Positions 9,473-16,235 of a DNA stretch of 62,893 nucleotides are shown here, piece by piece. Source of the DNA: a bacterium UBP11_UBA4055 (GTDB lineage Bacteria; UBA4055). The stretch is taken from contig DFZN01000007.1 in assembly GCA_002382735.1 (NCBI GenBank), positions 1-62,893 of the forward strand, written 5' to 3'. The translations under genes and the position numbers were made by a program. Each line of letters starts with the position of its first letter. The stretch's first letter is position 1. Under the pieces are notes generated by a model. The model did not search any database. It was not told the origin of the DNA and saw nothing but the letters and a program-made list of their open reading frames with translations.

Positions 9473-9518
9473 TTATTCGCGATGTAAAAAAGGCAGGAAA
9501 AACTATCCTGCCTTTTTT
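9473..9518 (+). repeat. 46-bp direct repeat, right copy
   Basis: Identical to 8008-8053, including the fossil last codons (TTC GCG ATG TAA at 9476-9487) of the methyltransferase gene, which here have no gene attached. This identifies the right copy as duplicated sequence. Confidence 0.9.
9486..9518. terminator. Bidirectional intrinsic terminator between serpin and nrdJ
   Basis: Same 13-bp stem and 7-nt loop as the terminator at 8021-8053. It lies between the converging serpin (ends 9449) and nrdJ (ends 9539) genes, and with A6 and T6 flanks can serve both. Confidence 0.85.
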
Positions 9519-9538
9519 AGTATATCATACCCGCGGTC

Positions 9539-11833
9539 CTAACTGCACTTCGAATATCCGCATGTCGGGCATGTCATGCAGCCCTCCTGCATCAACATCG
9601 CGCCGTTGCACTTGGGGCAGATCACTCCGCGCCTGACCGGAGCCTTCGGCTCATCAGATTTAGCTTCAGACTTCGCCTCGTTCTTTACCGGATCAACATA
9701 ATATTTCTTGAGTATCTTCCCGATGGCGTCAGGCGTGGAAAGAATAACCTCGCCGTTGTGCCAGACAGTATTGGGGCTCCCGATGCCGATCAGCTGCTTG
9801 ACTATCACATTGAGGTCGATGTCGGACCTGAGCGCAAGAGACACCATGCGGCTGATGGCCTCGCTCTGCGCAGCAGCGTTCCCGCCCGCCTTGCCGATGG
9901 ACGCGAAAAGCTCGAACGGTTTGCCGTCGATCGTGTTGACGGTAACATACATGACGCCTTCGCCGGTGTTGACCTTGTAGGTCTTGCCCTCAATAACATC
10001 CGGTCTCACCTTCGGCTTGTGGACATCTTCAGCCTGTTCGGCTTTTCTGTCCTCGTTGGTCTTGGTCCCTGTGTTGAGTACCTGATACGGGCGGCATCCG
10101 TCGCGGTAAACAGTTATACCCTTGCACGCTGAATCATAAGCCTGCAGATAAGCGTTCTTTATATCATCCTGAGTTGCGGAATTATCGAAATTCACGGTCT
10201 TTGAGATCGAACTGTCAACGAACTCCTGGAAAGCGGACTGCATGGCGACATGGTAATAAGGGTCGATCTCCTGCGCGGTAACGAATATCTTCTTTATGTC
10301 CTCCGGGATCTCGGCGATGTTGGAAAGCTTGCCCTCCTGCTTTATCTTCTCCATCAGCTCTTCGGAATAAATTCCCCTTTCTTTCAGGGTCTCTTCGAGT
10401 ATCGGATTGACATACTGCAGCTTCTTGTCGTCCATCACATGCTTAACATAGACCAGCGCGAAGTTCGGCTCAATCCCGCCTGAAGCCTCGGCGAGCATAC
10501 CGATAGTGCCTGTCGGAGCTACGGTAGTCACATTCGAGTTCCTCATGGGGTATGTGTATATTGATTTGTCGATGTTCGGGAACGATCCTCTTTCCTCAGC
10601 CAGCTTTTTTGAAGCCTCCTGCGCGTTCGAGTGAATGAAAGCCATAAGTTTTTTGCCGAATGTCACGCCCTCATCGCTGTCGTATGGTATGCCCAGCCTG
10701 TAGAGCAGGTCCGCAAAGCCCATTACGCCCAGCCCGATGTTCCTGTTCGCCCTCGCCATCTCGTGTATCTTCCTGATCGGATATTTTCCGACCTCGATCA
10801 CATTGTCCAGAAACAGTACGCAGTCGGACACTACACTTTTCAGTCTGTCCCAGTCAACTGTCTTTTCGTCCGCGATAAAAAAATTGCTCACATTGATAGA
10901 TCCGAGGTTGCAGCTTCCGTAAGGCAAAAGTGGCTGCTCTCCGCACGGGTTGGTCGCGGCGATCTTGCCGACCCCGGGAAGCGTGTTCTTTGCGTTCACC
11001 TTGTCAATGAAAACGAGACCGGGCTCGCCTGTCTCCCATGCGTTCCTGACGATCGCGTCCATTACCATTTTTGCGCTCGCGGCTCCGACCGGTCTCTCTT
11101 TATGATAAAGAATATAGTCCGTCCCGGCTTTGTACGCCTTCATGAAATCATCGGTTATCGCTACCGAGATGTTGAAATTTGTGAATTTGGATGTGTCTTT
11201 CTTGCACTCTATAAAATTCATGATCTCAGGGTGGTCAACTCTCATGATGCCCATGTTCGCGCCTCTTCTGACACCACCCTGCTTAATGGTCTCGGTAGCG
11301 GCATTGAAAACGGACATGAAGGAAATAGGCCCGCTCGCAGTGCCGGCGGTGGACTGGACATTGGAGCCGGACGGCCTCAGGTTGGAGAAATCGAAACCTG
11401 TGCCTCCGCCGGACTTGTGGATCAGCGCCGCGTCCTTGACGGCATTGAAAATGCCTTCCATCGAGTCCTCGACCGGAAGGACGAAACAGGCGCTCAGGTT
11501 CGGGAGTTCCCGCCCCGCGTTCATCAGGGTAGGCGAATTCGGCATAAAATCCTTGCTTGCCATAAGATCGTAAAACCTGTCCTCGATCTCCATCACTTCT
11601 TCGTCGGTGATGTCCGGATCCGCCTTCCTGCTGCCGTCCGCTATCGCCTTCGCGACCCTGATAAAGAGGTCTCTCGGGGTTTCTTTAGGCTGTTTTGTAT
11701 CGAGATCTTTAATAAGATATCTTTTTTTGAGGATCACCAGGGCGTTCTCTGAAAATTCGATTTCCGGGAATCTGTCATCGGGATTTTCGAACCGGTCTTT
11801 TGTCTTTACTGCTTTTTTTGTTTTTTCGGTCAT
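9539..11833 (-). CDS. nrdJ: Adenosylcobalamin-dependent (class II) ribonucleoside-diphosphate reductase
   Basis: 764 aa, full length for the vitamin-B12-dependent family. It reduces ribonucleotides to deoxyribonucleotides with an adenosylcobalamin-generated thiyl radical and works with or without oxygen. Visible features: an N-terminal region with LSACFVLPV (cysteine of the redox pair), the catalytic NPCGEQPLLPYGSCNLGS segment with Cys and Glu, the GGVRRGANMG loop, and a C-terminal Zn-ribbon-like tail (CPKCNGAMLMQEGC...CPTCG) that re-reduces the active site. No partner subunit is needed. The upstream region carries a consensus promoter and two NrdR boxes. Confidence 0.97.
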   Translation of the reverse strand: MTEKTKKAVKTKDRFENPDDRFPEIEFSENALVILKKRYLIKDLDTKQPKETPRDLFIRVAKAIADGSRKADPDITDEEVMEIEDRFYDLMASKDFMPNSPTLMNAGRELPNLSACFVLPVEDSMEGIFNAVKDAALIHKSGGGTGFDFSNLRPSGSNVQSTAGTASGPISFMSVFNAATETIKQGGVRRGANMGIMRVDHPEIMNFIECKKDTSKFTNFNISVAITDDFMKAYKAGTDYILYHKERPVGAASAKMVMDAIVRNAWETGEPGLVFIDKVNAKNTLPGVGKIAATNPCGEQPLLPYGSCNLGSINVSNFFIADEKTVDWDRLKSVVSDCVLFLDNVIEVGKYPIRKIHEMARANRNIGLGVMGFADLLYRLGIPYDSDEGVTFGKKLMAFIHSNAQEASKKLAEERGSFPNIDKSIYTYPMRNSNVTTVAPTGTIGMLAEASGGIEPNFALVYVKHVMDDKKLQYVNPILEETLKERGIYSEELMEKIKQEGKLSNIAEIPEDIKKIFVTAQEIDPYYHVAMQSAFQEFVDSSISKTVNFDNSATQDDIKNAYLQAYDSACKGITVYRDGCRPYQVLNTGTKTNEDRKAEQAEDVHKPKVRPDVIEGKTYKVNTGEGVMYVTVNTIDGKPFELFASIGKAGGNAAAQSEAISRMVSLALRSDIDLNVIVKQLIGIGSPNTVWHNGEVILSTPDAIGKILKKYYVDPVKNEAKSEAKSDEPKAPVRRGVICPKCNGAMLMQEGCMTCPTCGYSKCS

Positions 11834-11895
11834 GGTCTCATCTCCAGTAGGGTTATTCAGTATCGTATTTAGCCTGCAATTATGTCAGTACTCCA

Positions 11896-11924
11896 ATATA
11901 ACACAGGCGAACAAAACTTGTCAA
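11896..11924 (-). promoter_or_regulatory. Sigma-70-type promoter of nrdJ
   Basis: On the minus strand a perfect -35 TTGACA (11924-11919) is separated by 17 bp from -10 TTATAT (11901-11896). It points at nrdJ, with an expected transcript start near 11889 and a leader of about 55 nt. The two NrdR boxes lie directly upstream. Confidence 0.75.
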
Positions 11925-11941
11925 GTGCTTTTTTACAAAAA

Positions 11942-11957
11942 ACACAATATATTGTGG
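11942..11957. promoter_or_regulatory. NrdR box 1
   Basis: The 16-bp near-palindrome ACACAATATATTGTGG matches the NrdR repressor consensus (acaCwATATaTwGtgt). NrdR is the ATP/dATP-sensing repressor of ribonucleotide reductase genes. It pairs with a second box 32 bp away, the three-helical-turn spacing typical of NrdR sites, 18 bp upstream of the nrdJ -35. Confidence 0.8.
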
Positions 11958-11973
11958 TATCTGCTTTTTTACA

Positions 11974-11989
11974 ACACTATATAATGTGG
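11974..11989. promoter_or_regulatory. NrdR box 2
   Basis: ACACTATATAATGTGG, the second 16-bp NrdR-type box, centre to centre 32 bp from box 1. It also lies in the divergent upstream region of guaA, about 190 bp before that gene. From 11990 to 12181 no other element was recognised. Confidence 0.78.
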
Positions 11990-12181
11990 TTTGTGACTGC
12001 AGATCATGTTCTTTTTTTGTTTACAGATCAGAAACAGCTTTCTCATATATTTCTAATAATTGGTAAAATATGGAATTTAAACGACTGTCTGAACAGTGAA
12101 TTGGAAAATCACTTCATATCTTCTCTTGTAAAACCGACACCGAATGATTATCTTTATGACCTGTTGAAAACCGGAGATATT

Positions 12182-13747
12182 ATGAAGCACGAAAAAATAC
12201 TGATATTGGACTTCGGAAGCCAGTACAATCAGCTCATAGCCAGGAGGATCAGGGAGAACAGCGTTTACTGCGAGCTTAAGCCTTTCTACACTCCGCTTGA
12301 AGAGATAAAGAAATTCGATCCTAAAGGGATTATCTTTTCAGGAGGACCGAACTCTGTCTATGCTTTGAACTCGCCGGATGTGCCGGATGAAATTTTCAAA
12401 CTCGGAGTTCCTATACTTGGAATATGCTACGGAATGCAGCTCATTACCAAAAAGCTCGGCGGAAAAGTGGAAAGAAGCTCTGAGCAGGAATTCGGTTTCG
12501 CGGAAGTGAAACTGACCGCGGAAGATCCGGTATTTTCCGGAGTGGTGAAGCCAAAAAAGAACTGGAAAGTATGGATGAGCCACGGCGATAAGGTCGTGAA
12601 AATACCGAAAGGTTTCGAGAGCATCGGCTATTCGGACAACACTCCTGCGGCTGTAATAAGGAATAAAAAAGCGAACATTTACGGCGTTCAGTTCCATCCC
12701 GAGGTAAACCATACTGAGAACGGCGGGATATTTCTGGACAATTTCGTGAAAAAGATATGCGGATGCAGAGGCGACTGGACTGCATCGAACTTTATTGAAG
12801 AAGGAATTGAGAAAATTAAAAAAACCGTCGGGAATAAAAAAGTCGTTCTCGGATTTTCAGGCGGGGTGGATTCATCCGTAGCGGCGCTTCTTCTGCATAA
12901 GGCGATCGGAAAGAACCTCATCAATATATTTGTGGATAACGGACTGTTGAGGCTTAATGAGAGGGAGAAGGTTATCAGGACATTCAAGGATAAACTCGGC
13001 CTTAACCTTATCGTAGCCGACGCTTCCGGCCAGTTTATAAACGCGCTTAAGGGCATAAAGGAACCTGAAAGAAAGAGAAAGATCATCGGCCGTGAGTTCA
13101 TTGAAGTATTTCAGGCTGAGATCGATAAAATAAAGAAGAAAGAGGGCGGAATTGTCGAGTTTCTTGCCCAGGGAACGATATATCCGGATGTTATTGAATC
13201 GGTAAGTGCCAAAGGCGGACCGTCCGCGACCATCAAATCGCATCATAATGTGGGCGGACTGCCGAAAGAGATGAAGCTTAAGGTGATCGAACCTCTGAGG
13301 GATCTTTTCAAAGACGAGGTCAGGCGCGTGGGTCACGAACTGGGGCTTCATGACAGGATAATTAAAAGGCATCCTTTCCCCGGTCCCGGTTTAGGCGTCA
13401 GGGTGATCGGCAACATCACTAAAAAGAGGCTCAACATACTCAGAAAAGCGGATGACATTTACATTTCCGAGATCGAAAAGGAAGGTATTTATGACGCTAT
13501 CGGACAGGCATTTGCGGTATTTCTTCCGGTAAAAACGGTCGGCGTGATGGGCGATGAAAGAACTTACGATAATGTGATAGCCTTGAGAGCGGTGAGGACG
13601 ATAGATTTTATGACGGCGGACTGCTATCCTTTCACTCACGAATTCCTTTCGAGGGTTTCGACGAGGATCATAAATGAGGTCAGGGGTGTCAACAGGGTCG
13701 TTTACGATATCAGCACAAAACCGCCCTCCACGATAGAATGGGAATAA
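12182..13747 (+). CDS. guaA: GMP synthase (glutamine-hydrolysing)
   Basis: 521 aa. It converts XMP to GMP using ATP and glutamine. The class I glutamine amidotransferase is at the N-terminus (GICYGMQ nucleophile Cys near 82, FHPEVNHTE His and Glu), the ATP-pyrophosphatase P-loop SGGVDSS is near 227, and the C-terminal dimerisation domain ends in the invariant KPPSTIEWE. The frame is open 100 codons further upstream, but the family start is MKHEKILILDFGSQYNQ at 12182, so the extension is not coding. A weak AT-rich hairpin with a T-run follows the stop. Confidence 0.97.
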   Translation: MKHEKILILDFGSQYNQLIARRIRENSVYCELKPFYTPLEEIKKFDPKGIIFSGGPNSVYALNSPDVPDEIFKLGVPILGICYGMQLITKKLGGKVERSSEQEFGFAEVKLTAEDPVFSGVVKPKKNWKVWMSHGDKVVKIPKGFESIGYSDNTPAAVIRNKKANIYGVQFHPEVNHTENGGIFLDNFVKKICGCRGDWTASNFIEEGIEKIKKTVGNKKVVLGFSGGVDSSVAALLLHKAIGKNLINIFVDNGLLRLNEREKVIRTFKDKLGLNLIVADASGQFINALKGIKEPERKRKIIGREFIEVFQAEIDKIKKKEGGIVEFLAQGTIYPDVIESVSAKGGPSATIKSHHNVGGLPKEMKLKVIEPLRDLFKDEVRRVGHELGLHDRIIKRHPFPGPGLGVRVIGNITKKRLNILRKADDIYISEIEKEGIYDAIGQAFAVFLPVKTVGVMGDERTYDNVIALRAVRTIDFMTADCYPFTHEFLSRVSTRIINEVRGVNRVVYDISTKPPSTIEWE

Positions 13748-13767
13748 ATTTTATTCTAATTTTTTTA

Positions 13768-13796
13768 TTGATTTATTCCGTTTAAGACTTTATAAT
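13768..13796 (+). promoter_or_regulatory. Sigma-70-type promoter of the receiver-domain gene
   Basis: TTGATT (13768-13773), 17-bp spacer, TATAAT (13791-13796). It would start transcription near 13803, about 20 nt before the response-regulator ATG, so that gene and plsC can be transcribed independently of guaA. Confidence 0.6.
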
Positions 13797-13823
13797 ATGA
13801 CTAAGTAAAAAATTGCGGGAATT

Positions 13824-14192
13824 ATGGCGGACACAAAGAAAATACTTGTAGTTGACGATGAAGCGATAATGCGCGACCTTCTTACCGACTTTTTTGAGAT
13901 GATGGATTACGGAGTGATGAGCGCAAAGGACGGATCTGTCGCTATGGAGATCATTACGGAAAGCCAGCCCGGCGAATACAGCCTTATCATAACTGACATA
14001 AATATGCCTAAAATGGGCGGAATTGAGCTTTTTAAAAGCGTAAAATCGAAAAATCCCGACATGCCTATTATACTTATGACGGGCTACGGGATCGAAAAAG
14101 TCAGGCAGGATGTAGAAAAAGCCGACGGTTTTCTGGCAAAACCTTTTGAGCTTGACGACCTGAACAGGCTGGTCTCCAAGATCTTAGCCTGA
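13824..14192 (+). CDS. Single-domain (CheY-like) response regulator
   Basis: 122 aa, a lone receiver domain without output module. Acidic pocket D11/D12, phosphoacceptor D58 (ITDINMPKMGG), T86 and K106 are all present, so it should be phosphorylatable. Partner kinase and target are not evident; the hybrid kinase at 25715 carries its own receiver. It has its own promoter-like sequence and is followed after 17 bp by plsC, but a functional link is not implied. Confidence 0.9.
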   Translation: MADTKKILVVDDEAIMRDLLTDFFEMMDYGVMSAKDGSVAMEIITESQPGEYSLIITDINMPKMGGIELFKSVKSKNPDMPIILMTGYGIEKVRQDVEKADGFLAKPFELDDLNRLVSKILA

Positions 14193-14209
14193 ACGGCAGA
14201 TAAAGACAA

Positions 14210-14929
14210 ATGAGATTTCTCCTTCTTAAGATAAGATTTGCGCTGTTCACATTCTCGCATTTTTTAATTCTGCCTTATATCTATTATAAAAAAGCTTCGC
14301 TGAGCTTTGGCGATTTTAAAAATTACATGTCCAAATATCCGGTGAACTGGGGATCGAAGATACTTAAGTGGTCAGACGCGGAAGTCGAAACCGTCGGGCT
14401 TGAGAATATTCCCGGTGAAGCTGTTGTGATCGTGTCGAACCATCAGGCGGGCTATGACATTCCCCTGCTTTTTGCCATGATGACCAACAATCCGTCGTTC
14501 ATCGCCAAGATCGAGCTTTCGCGCATACCCCTGTTCGCATCATGGATGCGCATGCTCGGCTGCCTGTTCATTGACAGGTCAAGCCCGCGAAAGGGACTGG
14601 AGTCCTTCAAGGAGGCCGCGGAGATCATAAAAAAGGGCCAGACCGTCATCATTTTTCCTGAAGGCACGCGCCGGCCGACCATCATACCTTTCAAGAAAGG
14701 CAGCTTCAAGCTCCCGATCATGGCCGGAGTACCAATCCTTCCCGTCACAATAGTCGGAACGGAAAAGATCATAGACAACTTCAAAGCCGGCAGACGCAGC
14801 AAAGTCACCCTTGTAATAGACAAACCGATAAACATTTCCGCCATGAGCAAGGAAGCTCAGAACACCATCCACGATGATGTCAGAGCCATGATCTCAAAGA
14901 ATTTCGAGAAATACAGCGAAGAAAATTAA
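14210..14929 (+). CDS. plsC: 1-acyl-sn-glycerol-3-phosphate acyltransferase
   Basis: 239 aa. It acylates lysophosphatidic acid to phosphatidic acid in bacterial phospholipid synthesis. The N-terminal hydrophobic stretch (about 5-26) anchors it to the inner membrane. The catalytic H78-x4-D83 motif is SNHQAGYD, the substrate-binding FPEGTR is at 149-154, and K100 and the downstream GVPILPV block are also typical. Its presence shows that the organism makes ordinary ester-linked lipids, which matters for reading the GGGPS homologue at 19586. Confidence 0.92.
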   Translation: MRFLLLKIRFALFTFSHFLILPYIYYKKASLSFGDFKNYMSKYPVNWGSKILKWSDAEVETVGLENIPGEAVVIVSNHQAGYDIPLLFAMMTNNPSFIAKIELSRIPLFASWMRMLGCLFIDRSSPRKGLESFKEAAEIIKKGQTVIIFPEGTRRPTIIPFKKGSFKLPIMAGVPILPVTIVGTEKIIDNFKAGRRSKVTLVIDKPINISAMSKEAQNTIHDDVRAMISKNFEKYSEEN

Positions 14930-14993
14930 ATAATTTAACAATATTTCTTGCCGTGTCACGATTTGACACGCCTCCAGTCGTATATTATGTAAT

Positions 14994-15030
14994 AAGTAAT
15001 GTAAGAGAGGCAGTTATGTCGGAATATGAA
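14994..15030 (+). repeat. 37-bp direct repeat spanning the ORF6N gene start
   Basis: 35 of 37 bases match 15709-15745. The block holds the ribosome site and the first five codons (ATG TCG GAA TAT GAA) of the ORF6N gene. The second copy begins the remnant of a second ORF6N gene. Confidence 0.85.
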
Positions 15031-15714
15031 ATGGAAAAGTTCGAGGAAAGTATTCGGGAAAAGATATATTCGGTCCGGGGGTTTCAGGTGATGCTGGACA
15101 GAGATTTGGCGGAGTTGTATGGAGTGGAGACGAAGGTTCTGAATCAGGCGGTTAAGAGGAATAAGGAGAGGTTTCCTGAAGAATTCTGCTTTATGCTTAC
15201 TATTACGGAAAATGCAGAACAAAGGTCACAATTTGTGACCTTTGAGAGCCGGAGTGCTAAATACACAAAATATTTGCCCTATGCATTTACAGAGCAGGGT
15301 GTTGCCATGTTGTCCTCAGTTCTTAAAAGCAAAACTGCTGTACGAATCAGTATTCAAATCATGAAAGCTTTTATAGAGATGAGGAAATTTATTCAATCAA
15401 ATGCCCAAGTGTTACATAGATTGGATAACATGGAGTTGAAGCAAATAGAAGCGATTTCAAGATTAGACGGGAATGACCGCAAATTTGACAAAATATTCTC
15501 CTTAATGGAAAGCGGAGAGATCAAGCCCAAGCAGGGTATTTTGTTCGATAAGCAGGAGTTCGATAATTCCCACGACCGGTTTATCGTGAGCGATGAGAAA
15601 GTAATTTATCACTTCGGAGCGTCGCTGAAGGATCTTGGTAAAAAGTGGTTCGGTTTTTCAAAGATGGAAGTTGAGGCTGTCGAAATGTTGAGCAGGCTGG
15701 GGAAGTTGAAGTAA
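15016..15714 (+). CDS. ORF6N-domain protein
   Basis: 232 aa from the ATG at 15016 (AGAGAGG 7-8 nt upstream). The frame is open to 14953 but without a start signal. The N-terminal ORF6N domain (about 15-105) shows the family pattern RGFQVMLDRDLAELYGVETKVLNQAVKRN then RFPEEFCFML and PYAFTEQGVAMLSSVL. The C-terminal half is helical and ends in a short basic region. ORF6N/KilA-N-type proteins are DNA-binding proteins of phage and mobile-element origin, widespread in FCB genomes, with no defined bacterial role. A decayed second copy follows immediately. Confidence 0.85.
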   Translation: MSEYEMEKFEESIREKIYSVRGFQVMLDRDLAELYGVETKVLNQAVKRNKERFPEEFCFMLTITENAEQRSQFVTFESRSAKYTKYLPYAFTEQGVAMLSSVLKSKTAVRISIQIMKAFIEMRKFIQSNAQVLHRLDNMELKQIEAISRLDGNDRKFDKIFSLMESGEIKPKQGILFDKQEFDNSHDRFIVSDEKVIYHFGASLKDLGKKWFGFSKMEVEAVEMLSRLGKLK

Positions 15715-15745
15715 TGTAAGAGAGGCGGGTATGTCGGAATATGAA
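15709..15745 (+). repeat. 37-bp direct repeat, second copy
   Basis: Matches 14994-15030 at 35 of 37 positions. It overlaps the stop codon of the intact ORF6N gene and supplies ATG TCG GAA TAT GAA followed by an immediate TAA. Confidence 0.85.
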
Positions 15746-15906
15746 TAACGAAGAGAAATTCAGAACGCTTCCCTGGTTCGTTCTGTTTCCAGTTAAATGA
15801 AACAGAATACAATTCTTTAAGGTGCCAATTTGTCACCTCAAAAAGAGGAGGGCGACAACACAAAGCCTATGTTTTTTACTTCTTAAAAAGTCTCAAATAT
15901 GCTTGA
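15731..15906 (+). pseudogene. Remnant of a second ORF6N gene
   Basis: Starts MSEYE then TAA. After a deletion, a shifted frame reads FQLNETEYNSLRCQFVTSK, RGGRQHKAYVF (about 15788-15880), the characteristic middle of an ORF6N domain, closer to the family consensus than the intact neighbour. The expected TEQGVAM continuation is missing: the sequence runs into the 3' end of the opposite-strand gene at 15883. This is a tandem duplicate or degraded insertion rather than a working gene. Confidence 0.7.
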
Positions 15907-16224
15907 AACGGGAGTTATATGACCGCAATACAGGCATTTTTCAAATTTCGGGTTCAGTGTTTTCCCGCACTTTCCGCACTTTTTCACTCCGAGCCTGAGT
16001 TTCCCGTCTGCCGTTCCGTCGAGCTTGTCTATCTCTCTGACCCTCGCGATCAAAGCGTCCTCGTTAATCTCTTTATCGTCCTTTACAAAAGTCCACACGG
16101 CCATTGTAACGAGCTTTAGTCTTTCAAATTTATCTTTGAGTTCTTCAACATCCGATCTCGACGCTCCAAGATCAGGCTGCGGCGGCTGATAATTTCCGCC
16201 CGGAGGTATAAATCCTAACGGCAT
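15883..16224 (-). CDS. Small protein with C-terminal zinc ribbon
   Basis: 113 aa, family not recognised. The N-terminus is Pro/Gly-rich (MPLGFIPPGGNYQPPQP), the middle is helical and charged, and the C-terminus has CGKCGKTLNPKFEKCLYCG, two CxxC knuckles of a zinc ribbon. It begins 11 bp after the stop of the MutL-like gene and is likely its operon partner, but no function can be assigned. Confidence 0.65.
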   Translation of the reverse strand: MPLGFIPPGGNYQPPQPDLGASRSDVEELKDKFERLKLVTMAVWTFVKDDKEINEDALIARVREIDKLDGTADGKLRLGVKKCGKCGKTLNPKFEKCLYCGHITPVSSIFETF

Positions 16225-16235
16225 AAGCTATCCTT

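Noticed and set aside
10631..11752. 373-aa open frame opposite nrdJ
   Set aside because: An antisense shadow of a highly conserved gene, with unnatural composition and no ribosome site.
11882..12181. 100-codon in-frame extension of guaA
   Set aside because: GuaA proteins begin at MKHEKILILDFGSQYNQ. The extension covers the nrdJ promoter and NrdR boxes and has no conserved sequence.
11990..12181. Purine or other riboswitch before guaA
   Set aside because: No conserved purine-aptamer core, paired arms or terminator/antiterminator was seen; the leader is simply AT-rich.
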